A stretch of DNA of 7,961 nucleotides from Deltaproteobacteria bacterium UBA5756 (GTDB taxonomy: Bacteria; Desulfobacterota; Syntrophorhabdia; Syntrophorhabdales; Syntrophorhabdaceae), in assembly GCA_002418985.1 (NCBI GenBank), contig DIFE01000149.1:1-7961 (forward strand), read 5' to 3'. Below the pieces are notes generated by a model. It saw nothing but the letters and a program-made list of their open reading frames with translations. It made no database searches and was not told the DNA's origin. The position numbers and the translations under genes were made by a program. Every line of letters begins with the position of its first letter. The stretch's first letter is position 1. This document shows positions 1 to 5,607 of this stretch, one piece after another.

Positions 1-161
1 TCATTCCGGCGAAGGCCGGAACCCAGGAGAAACTATGGATAAGGAACCACCATACAAAGGGACATCCAACTGTCCTCTTTGAACACTGTATGGGTGCTTT
101 ATATATGTATGCTTACTGTTGTATGAGAGGTTTTCCTGGCTTCCGGCCTGCGCCGGAATGA
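1..161. repeat. MITE/REP-like palindromic element
   Basis: The two ends of this non-coding stretch are near-identical inverted copies: 1-28 matches the reverse complement of 134-161 with only two mismatches, and similarity runs a few bases further inward. Each arm is itself a hairpin, TTCCGGC-GAAG-GCCGGAA on the left and TTCCGGC-CTGC-GCCGGAA on the right. The centre holds another nested inverted repeat: CCATACA (50-56) pairs with TGTATGG (87-93), and AAAGGGACA (56-64) pairs with TGTCCTCTTT (71-80) with one bulged base. The whole unit could therefore fold into a multi-stem structure. CATTCCGGCG-type repeats are a familiar intergenic class in proteobacterial genomes; calling it a MITE is inference. 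It encodes no transposase. The left border coincides with the window edge, so the element may extend further left. Confidence 0.75.
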
Positions 162-204
162 CGGATGGAGAGAGCGGGGACGGATGGAGAGAAGCTGGAC
201 GGAT
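160..204. repeat. 19-nt direct tandem repeat, about 2.4 copies
   Basis: GACGGAT begins at 160, 179 and 198, exactly 19 bases apart. The first two copies share GACGGATGGAGAGA and differ in the last five bases; the third is cut after GACGGAT. The array starts at the last base pairs of the inverted-repeat element and ends at the stop codon of the lipoprotein gene. It may be replication slippage at the insertion junction; no function is evident. Confidence 0.6.
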
Positions 205-758
205 CATTCGCCGGTTTTTGTAAGGACAAAGGGGTTCTCCCAGTCGAAGAGAACTCCCCTGTCTTCCGAGGCGATGATCTTCAGATGCTCCGGCCCCAAC
301 TCGCCGAGAAGAATCGTCTCTTTGGCCAGACTGCCGGGCAGTATTTTTCCTTCCACAAGACCTGCGAACTTCTCGGACCGGGGAAGCCAGACGATGATAT
401 TGCCCTTGTCCTTCTTCACCCGTGCGAAGAGATATCTCACCCGACCATCATTCTTCCTGTCGTCTTCCGTCAGATTCGCAAAAGTCCACGCGCCGGATTT
501 GAGCAATGTAACGCTTGCCGTCTTCAAGACCATGTCCTTATCGCCTTCGATCCATGCCAGCTTCAAACGCCCCCTGGCTGGTTCTTCGACCTTGATCACG
601 ACGGGGGCGCCCTCGGTGGTAATCCATGTCCCTTCCCATTCCGCAGGATTGAGGACAAGGGGCATCTCGCCAAGAGGCCTCTCGGAAGTAACGATGGAAC
701 ACCCCCACCCTCCAAGAATGATAAGAACGCAGAGAAAGAGGAGACACTTTTTCATCAT
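204..758 (-). CDS. Predicted lipoprotein of unknown function
   Basis: I do not recognise this 184-residue protein. It begins MMKKCLLFLCVLIILGGWGC: two lysines, a hydrophobic stretch and a cysteine at residue 20. This looks like a lipoprotein signal peptide, although the residues before the cysteine (GWG) are a poor fit to the usual lipobox, so a plain signal peptide or membrane anchor is possible. The mature part is short, without further hydrophobic segments, with many alternating strand-like runs. Near its start is EWEGTWI, reminiscent of the GxW motif of lipocalin-like barrels; this is only a hint. A GTG lies two codons upstream (762-764), but it is part of the likely ribosome site GAGGTG (762-767), which is spaced 5 nt from ATG 756-758 and 8 nt from ATG 753-755, so I chose an ATG. 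It is transcribed divergently from the exported hydrolase and shares its promoter region, which suggests a linked envelope role. Confidence 0.75.
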   Translation of the reverse strand: MMKKCLLFLCVLIILGGWGCSIVTSERPLGEMPLVLNPAEWEGTWITTEGAPVVIKVEEPARGRLKLAWIEGDKDMVLKTASVTLLKSGAWTFANLTEDDRKNDGRVRYLFARVKKDKGNIIVWLPRSEKFAGLVEGKILPGSLAKETILLGELGPEHLKIIASEDRGVLFDWENPFVLTKTGE

Positions 759-770
759 CCGCACCTCATT

Positions 771-782
771 GATAACGTTATC
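771..782. promoter_or_regulatory. Perfect 12-bp palindrome, possible operator
   Basis: GATAACGTTATC is a perfect palindrome. It sits just downstream of the predicted -10 box of the minus-strand promoter and covers its expected start site near 781, a typical place for a repressor site. It lies upstream of the -35 box of the plus-strand promoter. A regulator is not identified, so the operator role is inference. Confidence 0.4.
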
Positions 783-787
783 CGTCT

Positions 788-816
788 ATTGTAAACAATC
801 GGTAAAACCTTTACAA
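788..816 (-). promoter_or_regulatory. Sigma70-like promoter for the lipoprotein gene
   Basis: On the minus strand, TTGTAA (811-816) is followed after 17 bases by TACAAT (788-793). The -10 matches TATAAT at five of six positions and the -35 matches TTGACA at four of six. Transcription would start near 781, giving a leader of about 22 nt with the GAGGTG ribosome site and ATG 758. It is the exact mirror of the plus-strand promoter in the same bases. Confidence 0.5.
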
Positions 817-817
817 T
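789..817 (+). promoter_or_regulatory. Sigma70-like promoter for the exported hydrolase
   Basis: On the plus strand, TTGTAA (789-794) and TACAAT (812-817) are separated by exactly 17 bases. The start site would fall near 824, upstream of the ribosome site at 837-843. The -10 box overlaps the ATG at 816, which argues that 816 is not the translation start. Both boxes are the arms of the inverted repeat ATTGTAAA-N14-TTTACAAT (788-817), which yields the same promoter on the other strand. Confidence 0.55.
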
Positions 818-836
818 GAACAAAACCAGAGGATCC

Positions 837-843
837 GGGGAGA
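837..843 (+). promoter_or_regulatory. Ribosome binding site deciding the hydrolase start
   Basis: GGGGAGA lies 8 nt before ATG 852. The alternative in-frame ATG at 816 has no comparable site and falls in the predicted -10 box; the ATG at 867 is too far away (23 nt). Confidence 0.6.
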
Positions 844-851
844 AACTGAAC

Positions 852-1898
852 ATGAAAAATCAGCGGATGCAAAAGCAGAGATCGTTTGTTCTTTTTGTCA
901 TAATTTCGGTCGTTGTTCTGACGCTATCACCCCTGCAGCTGACCGCGGGAGAGCAAGAGTACTTTGCCCTGGGAGATTTCAAGCTCGACGGCGGCGGCGT
1001 GATTCGTGACTGCATCCTGGGATACCGCACTTTCGGGAAGCTCAACGAGGCACGTTCGAATGCGATTCTGTTTCCGACATGGTTCGCGGGAACGTCTGCC
1101 GACCTCACTGCCCTGATCGGACCCGGAAAGCTCGTAGACAGCACGAAATATTTCGTCATCGGAGTCGACTCCTTTGGAAACGGAATATCGTCGTCACCGT
1201 CTAACAGTGCTCTCCAGACGGGCCGGTCGTTCCCGGAGTTCACCATGGGAGACATGGTCCGAGCCCAATACCGGCTTATCGCGGAAAAATTGCGCATACC
1301 CCGCCTTCATGCGGTTGTCGGTATCTCGATGGGCGGGATGCAAACATTCTACTGGACGGCCGCGTACCCTGATTTTGTTAAAAAAGCGGTACCTGTTACG
1401 GGGACACCAAAGCCTACGTCCTATGACCTCCTCCTTTACCGGACGGAGCTCACAGTGCTTGAGGGCAATCGCACAACCAAAGGCTGGGACAAAGAACCGC
1501 TGGCTATCGTAACGGGTCTGCACGCGATGTCGGAAGGCACGCCCGGTCGTTTTATCGCTTCAAGAAATCCCGGAGAACTCCCCTCGTACCTTGAAAAAGC
1601 GGAGAAAGACCTTGAAAAGTCCGATCCGAACGATCTTGCATGGCAATTGAAAGCGATGATGAGGCACGACATATACGCAGTCTTCGGCAAACCGGCAGAG
1701 ACTGCACGGAAGATCCGCCCGGAAGTTTTTACCGTTATTTCCCTGCAGGATCATATGGTCAACCCCACACCGGCGCGGGAACTGGCAGACCTCATGCAAG
1801 CCCGATCGCTGCTGCTTGACAGCGGCTGCGGGCACTATATTTTCCAATGCGAATTCGCACGAATCTCATCCGCTGTCTCGGAATTTCTGGATAGATGA
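852..1898 (+). CDS. Exported MetX-like alpha/beta hydrolase
   Basis: A 348-residue alpha/beta-fold hydrolase of the homoserine O-acetyltransferase-like family. The N-terminus (MKNQRMQKQRSFVLF...) has a basic region, a hydrophobic core and a likely cleavage site after LTA, so the enzyme is probably exported to the periplasm. Counting from M852, the nucleophile elbow GISMGGMQ puts the serine at residue 159, the acid is probably Asp300 in SLQDHMVNP and the histidine is His328 in GCGHYIF: a complete triad. The motif GVDSFGNGISSSPSN matches a branch of the family commonly annotated only as alpha/beta hydrolase; true MetX proteins have a GSTGP-type motif there and are cytoplasmic. A hydrolase or acyltransferase activity is likely, but the substrate is unknown, and I would not call it metX. 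It diverges from the lipoprotein gene and converges on the sensor gene, 15 bp from its stop, with no terminator hairpin visible between them. Confidence 0.85.
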   Translation: MKNQRMQKQRSFVLFVIISVVVLTLSPLQLTAGEQEYFALGDFKLDGGGVIRDCILGYRTFGKLNEARSNAILFPTWFAGTSADLTALIGPGKLVDSTKYFVIGVDSFGNGISSSPSNSALQTGRSFPEFTMGDMVRAQYRLIAEKLRIPRLHAVVGISMGGMQTFYWTAAYPDFVKKAVPVTGTPKPTSYDLLLYRTELTVLEGNRTTKGWDKEPLAIVTGLHAMSEGTPGRFIASRNPGELPSYLEKAEKDLEKSDPNDLAWQLKAMMRHDIYAVFGKPAETARKIRPEVFTVISLQDHMVNPTPARELADLMQARSLLLDSGCGHYIFQCEFARISSAVSEFLDR

Positions 1899-1913
1899 TC
1901 GATCAAGGGAACA

Positions 1914-3749
1914 CTAGGAAATGATCCCGGTAACGGTCCTCAATTTCTCTTCGAGTTCTCTGCGGGCTGTTATGTCGCGAAGATATACCAGGGAGCTCGA
2001 CTCGCCTTTGTAGACTATAGGCGTCGCGGAAACCTCGATGCAGACAATGGTGCCGTCTTTGCGCACGCCTTTGAATTCGTATCGATCCGCGACAGCCTCT
2101 CCTCTTTGACGCATATGATTGATGCCCAGAACACGCTCCCGGTCATCCGGGTGGATGGTCAGGGTAATGTTCTTGTTCATCACGTCCTGAGCGCTTTTAT
2201 AGCCGAATATCTCAGCCAGCCTCTTGTTCACGTAGATGTAGATCTCCCCGAGGACGATCGCAACACCATCGTTTGAGTGTTCAACGGCTATTCTGTACCG
2301 TTCCTCGGATTCACGCACGAGGTTCTCGGCAATCTCCCTTTCGGTGATGTCCCTGCCCACGAACAAGACAATACCGCCGCATGCTTCTGCCTGGTTCAAA
2401 GCGATCCCGGTCCATTCGATAAACACCGCCGTACCGTCCGGACGAGTAATCGCAGCCTTGACGGGCTTGTCGGTCTTTCCCTTGTTCCGGATCGTCTCGA
2501 AACAACGTGTCAACCCCTGGGAGCCTGCGGCGTCGAAAAAATCCGCCACGAGGCGGCCGAGAAGATCCCGCGGATGGGAAAGACCAAAAACGCTGTAGGC
2601 GGCGCTGTTGGCGAATATGATCCGGCCTTCCGTCAGGGTAAGGATCGCATCCGGCAGAATCTCCACAAGCTGACGATAACGTCTTTCGCTTTCAAACAGG
2701 GCCTCTTCGACATGTTTGCGTTCCGTGATATCCTCGACGACGGAAACTATCTTGCCCATCTTGCCCTTTTCAGTTTTCAGAAGGGTGTTGTTGACGCTCA
2801 CATATACCGTCGACCCGTCTTTCTTTACCATCTTGTACTGTTTGCTGTACGAGGAGCCTTTCTTTATGACCTCTTTGAGCGTCTCGTAGATCCGGTGAAG
2901 ATGATCGGGGTGAAAGAGTGCGGCAATTGACCTGCCGACAACCTCTTCCCGCTCGTAACCCAGCACCTCCCGTATCTTTCCGTTGCAGTCGATGATATTT
3001 CCTTTCTTATCGACGGTGGCAATCAGGTTCCCTGCCCGTTCAAAGATGGAACGATAGTTGTCTTCGCTGGCTCTGAGCGCTTCACCACCCTTCCGGATGG
3101 TGTCTTTAAGCTTTCTGTGGTCCTTGAGCAGATCGAGGAGGTGTTCGACTTTAAGCGTCTTTATGCCCTCCTGACCGGCCGCGACGGCATCCTGAAAGAG
3201 AAAATTCTCGTAGACCTCGTCGCCTATGATCAGTGAAGGATAGGCCACAAGTATACGGAAAAGCGCCTCCGGTGTTAGCTGGTCGAGGAAGTACATGAAG
3301 ACCATGAGGCATTTCTCGCCACCTATCGCCTCCATGAGGTCTATGGCGGCTGGCGTACAAAAACCGTCAGGCCCGGCCTCATTGAGACGCATGGTATCGT
3401 CAATCATGATTCTCAGGGATGAGTATGCCGGCGGTGTGATGCCCTCAGAATGCCGCAATGAGGTGACGCCGATAAGGGCCAGGTCTTTTGCTATTTTCTC
3501 GAAGGAGTCTCTTTCACTTCTCTCTATCTGGAGGTGACCCGCCTTCACGGCACCGCTTACATCGATCCCGCTTTCCTCAAGGTCTTTTGCGAGGCCTTCC
3601 GCCCGATGGTCGACGGCGAAATAGATCACTTTCTCTTTTTTATCCAGACCCTGACGAATGAACATGGAGGCAAAAGAACTCGCCTCCGATTCGTTTTCAT
3701 AAAGAAAACAATGATACTCACCTGGCCTTAACGATCGCAGCCTTGCCAC
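1914..3749 (-). CDS. MEDS and triple-PAS sensor protein, no output domain
   Basis: A 611-residue soluble signal-transduction protein. Residues about 10-190 resemble the MEDS (DcmR sensory) domain: GEYHCFLYENE carries its typical early His13-Cys14 pair, followed by VIYFAVDHRAEGL. This family is predicted to sense small organic molecules. A charged linker (about 200-228) leads into three PAS domains at about 228-345, 352-472 and 480-598, each ending in a DIT-type PAC motif (VVEDITERK, VGRDITERE, LRDITARRE). The protein stops 13 residues after the last motif, in EEKLRTVTGIIS, where relatives normally continue into a GGDEF or histidine-kinase domain; neither is present, and no such domain appears in other frames beyond the stop. 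It has no membrane segments. The start is GTG, preceded by AGGTGG four bases upstream; the next in-frame ATG would cut into the MEDS domain. It is either a truncated sensor or one that acts through protein contacts. Confidence 0.88.
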   Translation of the reverse strand: MARLRSLRPGEYHCFLYENESEASSFASMFIRQGLDKKEKVIYFAVDHRAEGLAKDLEESGIDVSGAVKAGHLQIERSERDSFEKIAKDLALIGVTSLRHSEGITPPAYSSLRIMIDDTMRLNEAGPDGFCTPAAIDLMEAIGGEKCLMVFMYFLDQLTPEALFRILVAYPSLIIGDEVYENFLFQDAVAAGQEGIKTLKVEHLLDLLKDHRKLKDTIRKGGEALRASEDNYRSIFERAGNLIATVDKKGNIIDCNGKIREVLGYEREEVVGRSIAALFHPDHLHRIYETLKEVIKKGSSYSKQYKMVKKDGSTVYVSVNNTLLKTEKGKMGKIVSVVEDITERKHVEEALFESERRYRQLVEILPDAILTLTEGRIIFANSAAYSVFGLSHPRDLLGRLVADFFDAAGSQGLTRCFETIRNKGKTDKPVKAAITRPDGTAVFIEWTGIALNQAEACGGIVLFVGRDITEREIAENLVRESEERYRIAVEHSNDGVAIVLGEIYIYVNKRLAEIFGYKSAQDVMNKNITLTIHPDDRERVLGINHMRQRGEAVADRYEFKGVRKDGTIVCIEVSATPIVYKGESSSLVYLRDITARRELEEKLRTVTGIIS

Positions 3750-3771
3750 TTAGCCACCTACCATGAATAGC

Positions 3772-3800
3772 ATTATAATATTCTGCCGTTATGCGCCCTA
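3772..3800 (-). promoter_or_regulatory. Possible promoter for the PAS sensor gene
   Basis: On the minus strand a perfect TATAAT (3772-3777) lies 22 bases before the GTG start codon. The -35 region 17 bases further up reads TAGGGC (3795-3800), a poor match, so an activator or a different sigma factor may be involved. The start site would be near 3765, giving a leader of only about 15 nt that contains the AGGTGG ribosome site. Confidence 0.4.
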
Positions 3801-3888
3801 TTCTTTTATCATATCGCGCCCGCTTTTTCTCTAGAAAATTGAACCACTTCCGGAGGCAGGCTCCTTTCCCGATGAGAACAAAACGATG

Positions 3889-3901
3889 TTTCAAATTGAA
3901 A
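3889..3901. promoter_or_regulatory. AT-rich 13-bp palindrome, possible regulatory site
   Basis: TTTCAAATTGAAA is a perfect inverted repeat (six-base arms around one base), located between the end of the zinc-ribbon gene and the start of the sensor gene, about 115 bp upstream of the sensor -10 box. It could be a regulator site, but in AT-rich sequence such palindromes also occur by chance. Confidence 0.25.
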
Positions 3902-3946
3902 TGATTATTTCTGTGATGAGTAAGCCGGTTGGGACCGGGAGATTCC

Positions 3947-4354
3947 TTACCGGAGCATCCAGTGGACGGAAGCCCCGCATACGATCAGAAAGGCGACCAG
4001 AACAGTGAGTATGGTTTGCCATTCCCACTGACCCATTTTGACGATATCGCGCCAGCCGCAATGCGTACAATAGTAAATCTTTCTACCCGCAAATTTCAAT
4101 ACCCATTCAACGGGATGAATCCTGCAGCTGCGCTTTACTTCGCCGCCGCACTCCGGACAAGACAAAGATGTAAGAGCGCACCTCAGATAGAGTGGCCCCA
4201 TGTCGGAAACTGCCCTGCGGGCACTAAATTGCATGAGATTCTGAAGATGGGTATGGTCGGCGATGAAATCGAGGTCTTTGAGTCCCCGGTTTCGTTCATC
4301 AACGGAAATGCGGAGATTACCCCCTGAGGCTTTCGACACTGCACGCTGTTCCAT
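3947..4354 (-). CDS. Zinc-ribbon protein with C-terminal membrane anchor
   Basis: A 135-residue protein of unknown role. Two CxxC pairs form a likely zinc ribbon: CPEC at 66-69 and CTHC at 96-99, the latter in the pattern YYCTHCGWR. A single hydrophobic segment at about 113-134 (QTILTVLVAFLIVCGASVHW) precedes only one final residue, so the protein is probably tail-anchored, with the ribbon facing the cytoplasm. The first 60 residues are polar and unfamiliar. I chose ATG 4352-4354 because GGGGGG (4360-4365) lies five bases before it; the GTG two codons upstream (4358-4360) overlaps that purine run. Small proteins pairing such a ribbon with a membrane segment are common in deltaproteobacteria and mostly uncharacterised. 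It lies downstream of the tRNA on the same strand, 89 bp away, and could be reached by read-through from the gap operon or have its own promoter. Confidence 0.7.
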   Translation of the reverse strand: MEQRAVSKASGGNLRISVDERNRGLKDLDFIADHTHLQNLMQFSARRAVSDMGPLYLRCALTSLSCPECGGEVKRSCRIHPVEWVLKFAGRKIYYCTHCGWRDIVKMGQWEWQTILTVLVAFLIVCGASVHWMLR

Positions 4355-4443
4355 GAACACCCCCCGATTTAGATTCTAGATAGATAGAATGCATTCATGC
4401 ATAACGTGACTACAGACGCCGGTGGAAAAGTTTTTTTATATAA

Positions 4444-4525
4444 TGCCGAAGGCGGGATTTGAACCCGCACGAGTCTCCCCGCCACCCCCTCAAGATGGTG
4501 TGTCTGCCACTTCCACCACTTCGGC
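4444..4525 (-). tRNA. leuU: tRNA-Leu (anticodon GAG)
   Basis: An 82-nt class II tRNA. The acceptor stem GCCGAAG/CTTCGGC is a perfect 7-bp match with discriminator A at 4444. The anticodon arm is CCATC-TTGAGGG-GGTGG with anticodon GAG at 4489-4491. The long variable arm CGGG-GAGA-CTCG, with a GNRA-type loop, fits leucine. The T arm is GCGGG-TTCAAAT-CCCGC. No 3' CCA is encoded (the next bases on this strand are TTA), so CCA must be added by the nucleotidyltransferase. It decodes CUC and CUU. It begins eight bases after the secG stop, so it is probably cut out of the operon transcript; secG followed by this tRNA also occurs in Escherichia coli (secG-leuU). Confidence 0.96.
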
Positions 4526-4533
4526 ATTTTTAC

Positions 4534-4854
4534 TCATTTTGTTCCTTGCGAGGGAGCACTTTGCTGGTTCTGTGCAGGAGCAGGGCTCTCGGTCTGTGCC
4601 GGAACGCTCCTTATGCTGCTCCCTTTATGACTATAAGAATACGCAAGCACAAGACTTGTCAACATAAAAACAACCGCCGCTATCGTTGTCAGCTTCGTCA
4701 TGAAGCCGGAAGACCCGGAACTGCCGAAAAGTGTCTGGCTTGAACCGCCTCCGAAAGCAGCCCCTATATCCGATCCCCGGCCTGTCTGCAACAGGACGAT
4801 TAGGATCAGGGCGATCGCTATTATTACATGTATGATTGCTACTAAGATTGTCAT
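4534..4854 (-). CDS. secG: Preprotein translocase subunit SecG
   Basis: A 106-residue inner-membrane protein with the standard SecG plan: a first membrane segment at about residues 3-22, the family signature LLQTGRGSDIGAAFGGG (21-37), a second segment at about 55-73, and a flexible Ser/Pro/Gln-rich tail of some 30 residues. SecG binds SecYE and stimulates SecA-driven protein export. Its ATG overlaps the tpiA stop (ATGA, 4851-4854), and GGAG five bases upstream lies within tpiA, so its translation is probably coupled to tpiA. The length is within the usual range for the family. Confidence 0.95.
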   Translation of the reverse strand: MTILVAIIHVIIAIALILIVLLQTGRGSDIGAAFGGGSSQTLFGSSGSSGFMTKLTTIAAVVFMLTSLVLAYSYSHKGSSIRSVPAQTESPAPAQNQQSAPSQGTK

Positions 4855-5606
4855 TTATTCTCCAATGCGCGGCTTATTATACCAAGAAAGTTTTCGGATT
4901 TCAAGGCTGCACCGCCAACAAGTGCACCATTTATATTTTTCATGGCAATTAATTCGCCGAAATTTTCAGCTGTCACGGAACCGCCATAGAGAATGTTTAC
5001 GGCCGCAGAGGACTCCCGATAGATATCCCCCAGTATATTCCTGATAAATTTATGCACTTCTTCCGCCTGGCCCGATGTTGCGGTTTTCCCCGTGCCTATT
5101 GCCCAGACAGGTTCATAGGCGATGGTAATATCCTTAAGGTCGGCTATGCCTGCAAGGGCCTTCTTCACCTGGATACCAACTATAAACTCGGTAATCCCGG
5201 CCTCCCTCTCCTCATCGGTTTCGCCCACACAGATAATGGGCTTCAAACCCGTTGCCAGGCATTTCTTTGCCTTGAGATTCACAGCCTCGTCCGTTTCATG
5301 GAAATATTTCCTGCGCTCCGAGTGTCCGATGATGGCGTACGTGCACCCTGCGTCTTTGAGCATTACCGGCGATATTTCGCCGGTATAGGCGCCCTTGTCC
5401 TCAAAGAAGATGTTTTGTGAGGCGAGTTTGACGGCGGAGCCCCCGATGACATCCGAGACGCTCTTCAACGCTGTGAATGAGGGGGCGAGTACCACTTCCC
5501 CTCCCGCGATATCGGGCAAACCGGCGACGATCTCCTTTGCGAGGGCAATGGCCTCGCCGGTCGTGTTGTTCATCTTCCAGTTTCCAGCTACCATCCACAT
5601 TGACAT
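4851..5606 (-). CDS. tpiA: Triose-phosphate isomerase
   Basis: A 251-residue cytoplasmic TIM-barrel enzyme that interconverts dihydroxyacetone phosphate and glyceraldehyde 3-phosphate. The catalytic residues are in place: Lys11 in GNWKMN, His95 in IIGHSERR, and Glu165 in AYEPVWAIGTGKTA, which also carries the flexible loop. The phosphate-binding YGGSV (207-211) and GGAAL (231-235) are present. The reading frame extends 18 codons further upstream inside pgk, but that extension does not resemble the family; ATG 5604-5606 gives the expected N-terminus and has GGAGGA at 5611-5616. One base separates it from the pgk stop, and it overlaps secG by four bases. Confidence 0.97.
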   Translation of the reverse strand: MSMWMVAGNWKMNNTTGEAIALAKEIVAGLPDIAGGEVVLAPSFTALKSVSDVIGGSAVKLASQNIFFEDKGAYTGEISPVMLKDAGCTYAIIGHSERRKYFHETDEAVNLKAKKCLATGLKPIICVGETDEEREAGITEFIVGIQVKKALAGIADLKDITIAYEPVWAIGTGKTATSGQAEEVHKFIRNILGDIYRESSAAVNILYGGSVTAENFGELIAMKNINGALVGGAALKSENFLGIISRALENK

Positions 5607-5607
5607 T

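Noticed and set aside
165..819. Long plus-strand open frames opposite the lipoprotein gene
   Set aside because: They run antisense to a frame with a signal peptide, a ribosome site and a promoter, contain no recognisable domain, and would begin inside the repeat region.
852..1898. Naming the exported hydrolase metX
   Set aside because: It has a signal peptide and lacks the GSTGP-type motif of true homoserine acyltransferases, and no methionine-pathway gene is nearby.
1899..1913. Shared bidirectional terminator between the convergent hydrolase and sensor genes
   Set aside because: The 15-bp gap has no GC-rich hairpin or T-run in either direction.
1899..1916. Frameshift hiding a GGDEF or kinase domain after the sensor
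   Set aside because: Reading the other minus-strand frames past the stop gives no domain continuation; the sequence there is the end of the hydrolase gene. A larger deletion remains possible.
2277..2930. Plus-strand open frame opposite the PAS domains
   Set aside because: It is the shadow of a clearly coding multi-domain sensor and resembles no protein family.
3925..3938. Hairpin CCGGT-CCCA-ACCGG downstream of the zinc-ribbon gene as a terminator
   Set aside because: The stem has only five base pairs and is not followed by a T-run on the minus strand.
3929..4327. Plus-strand open frame opposite the zinc-ribbon gene
   Set aside because: The minus-strand frame has paired CxxC motifs, a membrane segment and a ribosome site; the plus-strand frame has none of these.
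4373..4403. Short AT-rich inverted repeats (ATTCTA/TAGAAT and paired ATGCAT) between the tRNA and the zinc-ribbon gene as a defined promoter or operator
   Set aside because: The stems are six base pairs or self-palindromic, no -35/-10 pair with proper spacing is evident, and such patterns arise readily in AT-rich DNA.
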